This document shows, piece by piece, positions 47,940 through 57,390 of a DNA stretch of 64,000 bases. Numbering within the stretch: position 1 is the first letter of the stretch; each line of letters opens with the position of its first letter. The DNA lies in assembly GCF_000834055.1 (NCBI RefSeq), contig NZ_JXSQ01000001.1, forward strand, positions 124,001 to 188,000, in the 5' to 3' direction. The stretch is from Leucobacter komagatae. GTDB taxonomy: Bacteria > Actinomycetota > Actinomycetes > Actinomycetales > Microbacteriaceae. The translations under genes were made by a program, and so were the position numbers. Under the pieces are notes generated by a model that worked only from the letters and a program-made list of their open reading frames with translations, searched no databases and was not told the origin of the DNA.

Positions 47940-50579
47940 TTACTTGGCCGGGGTCAGCGTGAGCGTGTCCTTGGTCGCAGCCGCGATCGCCTCAGGCGTG
48001 TAGGCCCACGCGTACTGCTCGCCGGAAGCCCAGCCGTCGACCTGATCCGTGTAGTTCTTGTGGAAGGCGTGGCCGCTCTGGCCGGTGAGGTTTTGCCAGG
48101 TCGACGCATCCCAGTCGGAGACGTCGATGACCATGCGCATCGACGGAACGGTCTTCGTGGCGTAGCCCTCGCCGAGGCTCCAGCCCGTCGCGTTCACGAC
48201 GCCGGATCCGCCGGAGGAGTCGTACGGGCCGCGGTTGAACAGCGCCTCGATGGGCGCGATGCCGCTCTCGCCGAAGGTGCCGTGCGTGAGCGTGATCGCG
48301 TGGAGCTTTCCCCAGTTCCACTTCTCGGGGTTTTTACCCTGCAGCTTGGTGAGCTCGGCGAGCGCGTCCTCGGCTGCCCCGGTGAGCAGCTCCTGCTGGC
48401 TCGTCGAGCCGCCCCCGGTCCACCAGTCGGACTCCGGGGTGTCGAGCTGCAGCGCAAACATGCGAGCGAAGCGAGACTGGTCGTCGCGCGGAATGTCTCC
48501 GCCGTGCCCGGCCACGAGGCGCTCGGTGACGTTCTCCCACAGCACGTTTGCGAACGCAGCTGGGGCGGAGTTAATCGCGTTCTGACCGTCCCACGAGGCG
48601 AGCAGGTCGAGCGCTGCCTGCAGATCCGCGTCGTCCGAGCTGACGGAGGAGTAGGCCTGCTTGAGCGCCTTGGCTGCCGGCATCTGGTTGTCCATGTGGA
48701 TCGCGGCCATGTCCTCCGCGCTCACCGGTCCGGCAGCGATCTTCTCTTCGAGTAGCTCGACGATGCGGGCTGCGCGGTAGCCGTAGTCCCAGTCGCGACT
48801 GAGGAAGTGGGCGTAGTCGTCGTTCACGATCGCGTTGTTCGCGGTGACGATGTATCCGGCCTTCGGGTTGTAAGACCATGGCTGCTCCTCGAAGGGAATG
48901 AAGCCCTGCCAGTCGTACTGGCTGCTCCAGCCTGGCGTGGGGAGGTAGCCCTCCTGGCCCTGCGCCCGAATCGGGAGCTTGCCGGGAGCCTGGTAGCCGA
49001 TGTTCCCCTCCGGGTCGGCGTAGATGAGGTTCTGCCCCGGCACGTCGAAGTTGCTGGCCGCCTCGCGGAAGTCCGTGAAGTTCTCGGCCCGGTTGAGCAT
49101 GAAGATCGCCTCTGGGGTTGATCCGGCGTCGAGCGCCGTCCACCGGAGCGCGAGCGCCGCCTCACTGTAGGGCATCGTGCCGCCCATATCGCCAGGGCCA
49201 ACGGGCAGGATCTTGCCCTCGGGAGTCTCCGCTCGCGGTGCCTCTGCGATCGCGGTGAACTCTCCCGTCAGACCGGAGACGATGGGGCCGTGACCGGTCT
49301 CGCGGACCGTGAGCTCAACGTCGTCGCCCCCGGCAACCTTGATGGTCTCCTCACGCGTGGTCATGTCGTGCCACTCGTTGTCGTACCAGTACCTGTCGCC
49401 CTCGACGCTCTCGACGAACAGGTCGGCTACGTCGGTGGTGAGGTTCGTGAAGCCCCAGGCAATGTCTTGGTTGTGGCCGATGACGATGCCGGGAAGGCCT
49501 GAGAAGCTGAAGCCGGCGACGTCGAACGGGCACTCAGGCGAGACGGTCGAGCAGCGCAGCTGCATCTGGGTCCAGACCGACGGGAGCGCTGCTCCGAGGT
49601 GCGGATCGTTCGCGAGGAGGGGCTTGCCAGTCGCGGTGTGTTCGCCAGAGACCACCCATGAGTTTGACCCGATGCCCTCACCCTGTGAAGTGATCAGTGA
49701 ATCGACCTTGCCGAGGAGCTCCTCGAGCGGTGTGAGATTGAGTGATTCGATGAGCTTATTGAACTGCTCCTCGACAAACGTCGCACCCTGCTCGAGCTTG
49801 CCGACGGCGACGACTCGCCGGCCGGCCGGGTCGTCGGCGAGGATCACGGGGTGCTCCTCGAACGGGTAGCCGGGGTAGAGTTCTGTGAGCTGGTCGGCGT
49901 CGAGGAACTGTGCTTGGAGCGCACGCGCGGTCTCATCCTCGATGTTCGTTCGGAGATCCCACGCCATTGCTTTGAGCCAGGCGATAGAGTCAACGGGCTT
50001 CCATGGTTCGGGCTCGTAGCCTGGGTTCTGCAGGCCGAGCACTGCATATTCAAGCGAGAGCTTCGCGCCTGAGTTCTCCGCCATGTACGCGTTCACGCCA
50101 GCCGCGTAAGCCTCGTAGTATTCGCGGGCCTCCGCGCTCATGTTCTCGTATTCCTGCTCGGCTATGCGATGCCACCCGAGTGTGCGCAGGAACGAGTCGG
50201 TACCGACCTGGGATTCGCCAAACAGTTCTGAGAGGCGCGCGCTCGTGAGGTGGCGTCGGAAGTCCATCTCCCAGAAGCGATCCTGCGCGTGCACGTAGCC
50301 CTGTGAGAAGAACAGGTCTTCGCTTGAGTCCGCGGTGATCGTCGCGATGCCGCGCTCGTCTCGCTGCACCGTGACGTCGCTCTTTAATCCCGCGGCGGTA
50401 ATGTTTCCCGTTGTGGTCGGGAAGGAACGCTGCACGGTCCAGATGCCGAGGCCTGCGGCGACGAGCGCGATGACGACGAGCACAGCGAGGATCCACCCCA
50501 GCACCCGTAGCCCCCGTCGTCTCTTCTTTGGCGTGCCGCTCGCAGTTGGCAGCGCGGTGGCATCAGCAGCCTGGGTCAT
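47940..50579 (-). CDS. Penicillin-acylase-family Ntn hydrolase, membrane-anchored
   Basis: This 879-aa protein is a penicillin/acylhomoserine-lactone acylase-type hydrolase. It has one N-terminal membrane anchor (about 25-47, RVLGWILAVLVVIALVAAGLGIW). An alpha subunit region (about 50-300) is followed by the autocleavage site with Ser305 in EGIGSNSWVVSGEHT, which becomes the catalytic N-terminal serine. Beta-subunit motifs are GKPLLANDPHL and PGIVIGHNQDIAWGFTN. It is probably processed outside the membrane. Substrates may be N-acyl compounds such as AHLs or peptide amides, but this is unknown. The start ATG 50579 is chosen over an in-frame one 57 bases earlier. Confidence 0.9.
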   Translation of the reverse strand: MTQAADATALPTASGTPKKRRRGLRVLGWILAVLVVIALVAAGLGIWTVQRSFPTTTGNITAAGLKSDVTVQRDERGIATITADSSEDLFFSQGYVHAQDRFWEMDFRRHLTSARLSELFGESQVGTDSFLRTLGWHRIAEQEYENMSAEAREYYEAYAAGVNAYMAENSGAKLSLEYAVLGLQNPGYEPEPWKPVDSIAWLKAMAWDLRTNIEDETARALQAQFLDADQLTELYPGYPFEEHPVILADDPAGRRVVAVGKLEQGATFVEEQFNKLIESLNLTPLEELLGKVDSLITSQGEGIGSNSWVVSGEHTATGKPLLANDPHLGAALPSVWTQMQLRCSTVSPECPFDVAGFSFSGLPGIVIGHNQDIAWGFTNLTTDVADLFVESVEGDRYWYDNEWHDMTTREETIKVAGGDDVELTVRETGHGPIVSGLTGEFTAIAEAPRAETPEGKILPVGPGDMGGTMPYSEAALALRWTALDAGSTPEAIFMLNRAENFTDFREAASNFDVPGQNLIYADPEGNIGYQAPGKLPIRAQGQEGYLPTPGWSSQYDWQGFIPFEEQPWSYNPKAGYIVTANNAIVNDDYAHFLSRDWDYGYRAARIVELLEEKIAAGPVSAEDMAAIHMDNQMPAAKALKQAYSSVSSDDADLQAALDLLASWDGQNAINSAPAAFANVLWENVTERLVAGHGGDIPRDDQSRFARMFALQLDTPESDWWTGGGSTSQQELLTGAAEDALAELTKLQGKNPEKWNWGKLHAITLTHGTFGESGIAPIEALFNRGPYDSSGGSGVVNATGWSLGEGYATKTVPSMRMVIDVSDWDASTWQNLTGQSGHAFHKNYTDQVDGWASGEQYAWAYTPEAIAAATKDTLTLTPAK

Positions 50580-50677
50580 CGTTCCTCCACTCTGAGGCCG
50601 TGCCAGTGCACGGAGTCGACTTTGAGTATGCCACACGGCGCACCCGCAATGTCCGCGGTGCTCAGTAGGCTAAATGC

Positions 50678-53600
50678 ATGATCGCTTTTGACCCGTCGCA
50701 GGAGCGCGTGCTCGGCCTTGATCCGCGCACGCACGCACGCGTGCTCGGTGCGCCTGGCAGCGGCAAGACCGCGCTCGTGGTCGAGAGTTTCGCGCGAGCG
50801 CTCGACCGCGACGGTTGGGCAGAGGGTGACGTGCTTGTGCTTGCGGCGAACCGGTTGGTCGCTGCGGGGTTGCGCGAGGCCGTCCACAGGCGTGTAGGCA
50901 GGGCGATGGGCGGCGCACCCGTGCGCACGGCTTCTTCATTTGCGTTCTCCGTGCTGGGGCGCGCGGCTGCGCTGACGGGTGACGCGCCGCCGCGGCTGCT
51001 CACAGGAACCGTCCAAGACGAGGCGATCGCAGCAGCCGTGCTCGCCCGGGTCGAGGGCGCAGCCGTCGCGCTTGCGCAGACCGGTGCTGGGTCGACCGGC
51101 ATCGCCGCGCGACCCGAGGGAGGGCTCGCTCCCGAGGTGCTGCTGAGCGCGCCGTTCCGCGCTGAGCTGCGCGAGCTGTGGCGTGTCCTCGACGACTTCG
51201 GTCTCGAGCCAGGTGTGCTCGCCGCAGAGCTCGCCGGTGTGCTCACTGAGGCGGGGGCCGAAGCGTTCACCGCTGGCCCTGATGCGGCACTCGTTGGTCG
51301 GTGGCTCGAGGCGCTCGGGCTGCTGCGGGAGGTACAGGCGAACCTCGACGCGACGCGCGGGGGAGAGGTGAGTTCGAGCGGCCTGCTGCGGCTCGCGGCC
51401 GCAGCGATCCGTGATGGCTTTGCCGCAGCGCCCAAGCTTCTCATCGTTGACGACGCACAGGAGCTGGGCGAAGGCCAGCTCGCGCTCGTCGCAGCGTGCG
51501 CTGCCGCGGGGAGCGCGGTGTGGGTATTTGGTGACCCAGACATCGCGACTGGCGCGTTTCAGGGTGAGCGCACCCGCGTGCTCGCGGGGCTCGGTGCGGA
51601 GCTCGCGCGACGTGGGTGGATCGCCGCCCCCGGGGCAGCCGAGCAGGTCGTCGTACTCGAAACGGTGTATCGCCACGGTGCGGGGATCCGCGGCTTCGTG
51701 CAGGGGCTGAGTGGCAGGATCGGAGCGGCTGGCGGCGCCGAGCATCGCGCAGCACAAGCGGCCGATCCACAGCTCGCCGATACGGCAGTGCAGTTCGCGC
51801 GGGTGGCGACGCCGGCTGAGCAGCTCGGCACCATCGCCCACCGGATGCGGGCTCGCAGGCTCGGGCTTGAGCGCGAGGAGCAGCTCGACTGGAGCGACAT
51901 GGCCGTGGTCTGCCGCACCCGGGGGGAGGTCGTGCGGGTCGCGCGACTACTCGCCGGGCACCAGGTGCCGACCGGGGTCGCGGCGGGAGGGCTCGTGCTC
52001 CGCGAACACCAGATCGTGCGCGAGCTCGTAACGCTCATGCAGCACGCACTCGGCATCGCGCCGCTCGACGCGGCAGGGGTGTTGCGGCTCGCGGGCGGAG
52101 TGATTGGCGGGCTTGACCCGGTAGCGGTTCGCAGATTGCGCGGCGCGCTGCTCCTCGACGAGCGCAGGCTCGCTCGCGAGGAGGGGCGTGAGGCTGCCGC
52201 AGTCGACGAAGTGGTGTTTGAAGCCTTCGAGTTTCCTGGCCCAAGCCCCGCGATCGACAGCGCAGGTGGCCGGGCGATCCGCAAGCTCGGGCTCACCGCA
52301 GCGGAGGGAAGCAAAGTTCACGCGGCCGGTGGCACTCCGCGCGAGGTGCTGTGGGCACTGTGGGACGGTACGAAGCTTGCCGACCGGTGGCAGCAGGAAG
52401 CGATCGCGGGGCGCGGCCTGCGGGCCGACGAGGCGAACCGCTCACTCGACGCGGTGCTCGGGCTGTTCTTCGCCCTACAACGCCACGAAGAGCAGGACAG
52501 CGAGCAGCCGATCGCCGAGCTACTCGAGGAGATCCTACGGAACACCGTGCCCGAGGACTCCCTTGCGCAGCGAAGCGAGCGGCAGTCCGTCACGGTGACG
52601 ACTCCGCAGGGCATGATCGGGCGGGAGTTCGCGCTCGTTGCCGTCATCGGGGTGCAAGACGGTTCATGGCCGAATCTCCGCGCACGAGGCTCACTCCTCG
52701 GCACCGCAGCACTCGAGCGCTGGTTGCGCGGCGGCGAGGCGCTCATGCCATCGCGGCGCGACACCACGCACGACGAGCTCAGGCTCTTCCTGCAGGCCTG
52801 CGCGCGAGCGCGCGCCGAGCTCCTCGTTGTCGCCGTCGCAGACGAGGAGAGTCACCCGAGCCCGTTCTTCGGCCTCGGCAGTGACTTCCAAGTTTCCGGC
52901 CTTCCGAGCTCCCGACTCACCCTGCGAGGGATCACCGCGGCGATGCGCCGCAGTGCCGTCGAGGGCGCCGCGAAGGGTTCGGCACGACACGAGACCGCGG
53001 TAGCGTCGCTCGTCGCGCTCGCGGATCAAGCTATCCCGGGGGCGCACCCGCGGGAGTGGTACGGCGTGCTCGAGCCGTCGAGCACCGCCCCGCTCTTCGC
53101 GCAGGTCGACGGCGAGGAACCACGACCTATTCCGGTGAGCCCATCGCAGCTCGACAAGGCAGAGACCTGCGCGTTGGACTGGGTTATCGGTGCGCTCGGC
53201 GGCGGGTCAGGCAGCGTGCAAGCAAGCCTCGGGACCCTCGTGCACCACGCGCTCGAAACGGTTGACGGGCATGACGCCGAGGAAATGCTCGCCGCGATCA
53301 TGGCCGAATGGCAGAAGCTCCCCTTCGACGCAGAGTGGGAGTCGGAGCGCGCACGGCGCACGGCAGCGCAGATGGCGGAGGGGCTCTCCGATTATCTCCG
53401 TGAATTCGAGGCGTCTGGCCGCGAGCTCCTCGGCCAGGAGTCGAGCTTCAGTCTCGAAGTGGGGCGGGCCGAGCTGCGAGGCATAGCTGACAGGCTAGAA
53501 GCGAAGCGCACCCCAGACGGGGCCGAGATCACCGTCGTCGATTTGAAGACCGGGCGATCCACCGCGACGAAACCGGAGGCTGAGGAACACGTGCAACTGC

Positions 53601-53914
53601 AGGCCTACCAGCTCGGAGTCGCGCTCGGCGCCTTTGACACGGGAGACATCGACACCTCAGGCGACGTCGAGATCCGCACCGCCGCGAAGCTGCTCTACGT
53701 GCACCCAGACGCCGCAAAGGGCAAAGGGTACGTGGAGCGTGAGCAGGCCGGGCTCAGCGCAGAGGCCCGCGAACTGCTTGAGGCCCGCATCGCCGGCGTC
53801 GCCGACACGATGGCCGCGGGGGAATTCACCGCGCGCATCGAGCACCACTGCTCAGACCCGCACCGCCCGGGCAACTGCCGCCTGCACATTATTCAGGCGG
53901 TGAGCCACGCATGA
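50678..53914 (+). CDS. adnA: AdnA, helicase-nuclease subunit
   Basis: This 1078-aa protein is the first partner of the AdnAB double-strand-break resection motor that replaces RecBCD/AddAB in actinobacteria. The N-terminal UvrD-like domain has Walker A GAPGSGKTALV near residue 22. The C-terminal PD-(D/E)XK nuclease carries VVDLKTGRS near 951 and HVQLQAYQLG. Cysteines at about 831, 1058 and 1067 (TCALDWV, HHCSDPHRPGNC) lie where AddB-type nucleases hold an iron-sulfur cluster, but only three are evident. The end overlaps adnB by 4 bases (ATGA). The assignment to AdnA rather than generic UvrD rests on the pairing and the nuclease domain. Confidence 0.88.
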   Translation: MIAFDPSQERVLGLDPRTHARVLGAPGSGKTALVVESFARALDRDGWAEGDVLVLAANRLVAAGLREAVHRRVGRAMGGAPVRTASSFAFSVLGRAAALTGDAPPRLLTGTVQDEAIAAAVLARVEGAAVALAQTGAGSTGIAARPEGGLAPEVLLSAPFRAELRELWRVLDDFGLEPGVLAAELAGVLTEAGAEAFTAGPDAALVGRWLEALGLLREVQANLDATRGGEVSSSGLLRLAAAAIRDGFAAAPKLLIVDDAQELGEGQLALVAACAAAGSAVWVFGDPDIATGAFQGERTRVLAGLGAELARRGWIAAPGAAEQVVVLETVYRHGAGIRGFVQGLSGRIGAAGGAEHRAAQAADPQLADTAVQFARVATPAEQLGTIAHRMRARRLGLEREEQLDWSDMAVVCRTRGEVVRVARLLAGHQVPTGVAAGGLVLREHQIVRELVTLMQHALGIAPLDAAGVLRLAGGVIGGLDPVAVRRLRGALLLDERRLAREEGREAAAVDEVVFEAFEFPGPSPAIDSAGGRAIRKLGLTAAEGSKVHAAGGTPREVLWALWDGTKLADRWQQEAIAGRGLRADEANRSLDAVLGLFFALQRHEEQDSEQPIAELLEEILRNTVPEDSLAQRSERQSVTVTTPQGMIGREFALVAVIGVQDGSWPNLRARGSLLGTAALERWLRGGEALMPSRRDTTHDELRLFLQACARARAELLVVAVADEESHPSPFFGLGSDFQVSGLPSSRLTLRGITAAMRRSAVEGAAKGSARHETAVASLVALADQAIPGAHPREWYGVLEPSSTAPLFAQVDGEEPRPIPVSPSQLDKAETCALDWVIGALGGGSGSVQASLGTLVHHALETVDGHDAEEMLAAIMAEWQKLPFDAEWESERARRTAAQMAEGLSDYLREFEASGRELLGQESSFSLEVGRAELRGIADRLEAKRTPDGAEITVVDLKTGRSTATKPEAEEHVQLQAYQLGVALGAFDTGDIDTSGDVEIRTAAKLLYVHPDAAKGKGYVEREQAGLSAEARELLEARIAGVADTMAAGEFTARIEHHCSDPHRPGNCRLHIIQAVSHA

Positions 53915-56900
53915 GCGAAGCCGTCTTTTCCGCCGCACGCATCGCGGAGATTCTCGCCCCCGAGGGGGAGCAGCCTCTGCTGCCGACCGACGAGCAGCGC
54001 GCCGTCATCGAGCACCCGCTCGCTGGAAGCACCCTCGTGATCGCCGGAGCAGGGAGCGGGAAGACCGAGACCATGGCGAACCGCGTCGTCTGGCTCGTCG
54101 CGAACGGGCTCGCCGAGCCAGACTCCGTGCTCGGGCTCACGTTCACACGAAAAGCCGCTGGCGAGCTGCGCGAGCGCATCGTCGGGAGCCTCGGCGCCTT
54201 CGTCTCACGCCTCGGCAACCTCGCAGAGCTCGGCAAGCTCAGCGAGACCGAGCTCGCCAGAGCGCGCGAGCTCCAGGAACGGCTCGCGGACGGCCTCGAG
54301 CTGCCCGACGTGAGCACGTACAACTCGTTCGCGGCCGGCGTGCTCCAGGAATTCGGAGCCTCGGCAGGGCTGGCCCCCGGCGCCGTCGTCATCGACGAGG
54401 CGACGGCGTGGCGGGTCGCGCGCGAGACACTGCTCGCGAGCGACGATCCCGAACTCGTCACGAGTGAACTGCGCACCCCCACGCTCATCCGCCACGTCAT
54501 CGCGATGGATCGGGCAGTCGCTGACCACCTCACGAGCTTCGACAGGGTAGACCAGCTCGTCGCGGAGTTCCGTGCTGTGACCCGCCTGCCATACAACGAC
54601 AAGGAAGATCCGGAGAAGCCGAGCGGCAAGGTGTACGCGAAGGTGCGGGACGCGGTGAAAGCGATCGAGGAGACGCCGCTCATCACCAGGCTCGCGCGCG
54701 CATACGGTGAAGAGAAGCAGCGGCGCGGCCTTATCGACTTCTCCGATCAGCTGTCGCTCGCGACCCAGGCCCTCGACGCGGCGCCCGAAGCGCTCGGTGT
54801 GCTGCGTGGCAGGTATCAGGCGATCCTGCTCGACGAGGTGCAAGACACGTCGGTCGGCCAGACGAGATTGCTCGCGAAGCTTTTCGGTGGCATGCCCGTC
54901 ATGGCGGTGGGGGATCCACACCAATCGATCTACGCCTGGCGAGGCGCCTCCGCAGAGGGGCTGCGCTCCTTCCACGCGGACTTCCGGGGCGGTGACGCCG
55001 CAGCCACCCTCACGCTGTCGGTCAGCTGGCGCAACCCGACGCGGGTGCTCGAAGCGGCGAACGCCGTGTCTGCCGAGCTGCGGGCGAACGCCGTCGTCGA
55101 CGTGCCCGAGCTGCGACCACGGCCAGGGGCGGGCGAGGGGCACGTCGACGTCGCGTTCCCCGAGACCGTGCACGAGGAGCGCGAGCTGCTCGCTGCGTGG
55201 ATGGCGCGGGCCCGCGCGGAGATCCCAGGGAAGAACGGTGAGCCGCCGACGGCCGCCGTCATCTTCCGCAAGCGCGCTGCGATGCCAGCGTTCTCCGCCG
55301 CGCTTACCGAAGCCGGCGTGCCCAACCGCATCGTCGGGCTCGGCGGCTTGCTGAGCACCCCCGAGGTGACCGACGTCGTGAGCTGCCTGCGGTGCCTCTG
55401 GTACGCAGACGCAGGTGGCGATGTCATCAGGCTGCTCGCTGGGCCGCGGTTCCGCATCGGCGTCGCAGACCTCGCCGGCCTGCGCGACGCCGCCCGCTGG
55501 TTTGCGAAACGCGACATCAGGCAGCAGCCCCTCGCCGACGAGGACCGGGCCGCAGACAGCGTGCTGCCAGACCCCGACCGCGAGTACACGCTCATCGACG
55601 CGCTCGACGCGATCTCGACAATGCGCGACCTCGATCACAGCGCGCTCAAAGGCATCACGGAGGTCGGGCGCGAGCGGCTCCGCGAGGCCGGGCAGCTGCT
55701 GCGCGACCTCAGGCAGGGCGTCGGCGGAAGTACGGCGGACCTCATCGGGGCCGTCACGCACGCGCTGCGCCTCGACATCGAACTCGAAGCCAACGAGGCG
55801 CGAGGCGCCGGAGCCGGCGCACTCGCAAACATTGAAGCGTTCACCGAGCTCGCAGAGGGTTTCCTCGCGATCGACACCCGCGGCACGCTCGCATCGCTCC
55901 TCGAGTGGGTGGAGCGCGCGATTGAGGATGACGATGTCGCAGAGCACGTTGCCGCTCCGCTGCCCGGCACCGTGCAACTCATCACCGCGCACGGCTCGAA
56001 GGGGCTGCAGTGGGACATTGTCGCCGTGCCGCGCATGGTGACCGACGAATTCCCCGGCAGCGCGCGCAGCGGATCGGGCTGGCTCCGCACTGGCGAGCTC
56101 CCCGACGAGCTCCGCGGCGACCGCGGCGCGCGCCCGCAACTCAACTGGCGGATCGCGACGACGCAGAAGGAACTCGTCGAACGGCTCGATGAGTACCGCA
56201 CCGACCTCAAAGAGCGCCACGCTGAGGAGGAGCGCAGGCTCGCCTATGTCGCGATCACGCGCTCTGCGAGGCTCCTGCTGCTCTCCGGCTCGTTCTGGGG
56301 CGGGCAGACGCGGCCGCGGACGCCCTCGGTCTACCTCCGCGAACTCCAGGAGGGATTCTTCCCTGAGCTGCCGGAGGAAAGCGCCTACGAGGCCGATCCG
56401 AGCGAGATCGCTGAGCTCACCGCGAACTGGCCGCTCGATCCGCTCGGCAATCGCGCGCCCGCGGTGTTCCGGGCGGCAAACGAGGTGCTCAGCGCGATCG
56501 CCGAGCGCAGTGAAACGGCAGCCGGTGCAGCTGAGACTGCCGACAGCACGGTGGCGGCGGAGGCAGCTGCTGAGGGCGACGGCAGCGGCACCGCGATTGA
56601 CGCGACCGTCCGTCTCCTCCTTGCCGAGCGGGCCGCGGCAGAGGCGCTCGCTGCTGGCACGACCGACACACCCTCCGCAGACCTCCCCGAACGTGTGACC
56701 GCGTCGACGTTCCACGAGTTCGTCGAGGACCCGGTGACGGCGGAGCGGCGGCGGATCAGGCCGGTGCCGCAGCGGCCCTACCGGCGCACTCGCGTCGGAA
56801 ACCGATTCCACGAATGGGTGGAGCGTCGGGCGACCACACCGGGCGGCACGGCCCTCCCGCTCATCGGGCTCGACCCGGACGAATGGGATGCGGGGCGCAG

Positions 56901-57363
56901 CGAGTTCGATACCGAGGCAGAGCTGCAGCCGCTGATCGAGGTGTTTGAGCGGTCACGCTGGGCCCACCGCAAACCCATCGCCGTGGAACTCGAAGTGACG
57001 CTTCCCTTCGCCGGCAGAACGCTCGTATGCAAGCTTGATGCGGTCTACTCTGTCGAACATCCGGTTGAAGCGCCGGCCGACCGTGCGGGCGCTGGCGAGA
57101 GTACCGAAACCCGCTTTGAGGTCGTGGATTGGAAGTCTGGCCGAGCTCCGGTGAACGCCGCCGAGCGTGAGAGCCGGTTTTTCCAACTCGACCTCTATCG
57201 GCACGCATACGCACAGTGGGCGGGGATCGATCCCGGCAGGATCGACGTGTCCCTGTTTTATGTGGCTGAGGATATTGAGATTCGTGGTGCAGAAGCGCGC
57301 AGCATCGCAGACCTTGAGGCGGTGTGGCTCGCCGCAGCGGACAAACTCACGGGCGCACAGTAG
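53911..57363 (+). CDS. adnB: AdnB, helicase-nuclease subunit
   Basis: This 1150-aa SF1A helicase-nuclease has Walker A IAGAGSGKTETM near residue 48, motif Ia LTFTRKAAGELRERI, Walker B AILLDEVQDTS near 306, motif III AVGDPHQSIYAWRGA and motifs V/VI ITAHGSKGLQWD and RRLAYVAITRSARLLLL. The C-terminal PD-(D/E)XK nuclease has FEVVDWKSGRAP near 1070 followed by FFQLDLYRHAYAQW. With AdnA it unwinds and resects DNA ends for recombination repair. A long A/E-rich linker (about 865-915) joins helicase and nuclease. Confidence 0.92.
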   Translation: MSEAVFSAARIAEILAPEGEQPLLPTDEQRAVIEHPLAGSTLVIAGAGSGKTETMANRVVWLVANGLAEPDSVLGLTFTRKAAGELRERIVGSLGAFVSRLGNLAELGKLSETELARARELQERLADGLELPDVSTYNSFAAGVLQEFGASAGLAPGAVVIDEATAWRVARETLLASDDPELVTSELRTPTLIRHVIAMDRAVADHLTSFDRVDQLVAEFRAVTRLPYNDKEDPEKPSGKVYAKVRDAVKAIEETPLITRLARAYGEEKQRRGLIDFSDQLSLATQALDAAPEALGVLRGRYQAILLDEVQDTSVGQTRLLAKLFGGMPVMAVGDPHQSIYAWRGASAEGLRSFHADFRGGDAAATLTLSVSWRNPTRVLEAANAVSAELRANAVVDVPELRPRPGAGEGHVDVAFPETVHEERELLAAWMARARAEIPGKNGEPPTAAVIFRKRAAMPAFSAALTEAGVPNRIVGLGGLLSTPEVTDVVSCLRCLWYADAGGDVIRLLAGPRFRIGVADLAGLRDAARWFAKRDIRQQPLADEDRAADSVLPDPDREYTLIDALDAISTMRDLDHSALKGITEVGRERLREAGQLLRDLRQGVGGSTADLIGAVTHALRLDIELEANEARGAGAGALANIEAFTELAEGFLAIDTRGTLASLLEWVERAIEDDDVAEHVAAPLPGTVQLITAHGSKGLQWDIVAVPRMVTDEFPGSARSGSGWLRTGELPDELRGDRGARPQLNWRIATTQKELVERLDEYRTDLKERHAEEERRLAYVAITRSARLLLLSGSFWGGQTRPRTPSVYLRELQEGFFPELPEESAYEADPSEIAELTANWPLDPLGNRAPAVFRAANEVLSAIAERSETAAGAAETADSTVAAEAAAEGDGSGTAIDATVRLLLAERAAAEALAAGTTDTPSADLPERVTASTFHEFVEDPVTAERRRIRPVPQRPYRRTRVGNRFHEWVERRATTPGGTALPLIGLDPDEWDAGRSEFDTEAELQPLIEVFERSRWAHRKPIAVELEVTLPFAGRTLVCKLDAVYSVEHPVEAPADRAGAGESTETRFEVVDWKSGRAPVNAAERESRFFQLDLYRHAYAQWAGIDPGRIDVSLFYVAEDIEIRGAEARSIADLEAVWLAAADKLTGAQ

Positions 57364-57390
57364 TCGTCGTGTCTCCGCGGCGCGGTGGAT

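Noticed and set aside
54205-56811. 868-codon open frame antisense to adnB
   Set aside because: It lies entirely within a gene with full helicase and nuclease motifs, its translation shows no domain, and long antisense frames are common in GC-rich DNA with third-position bias.
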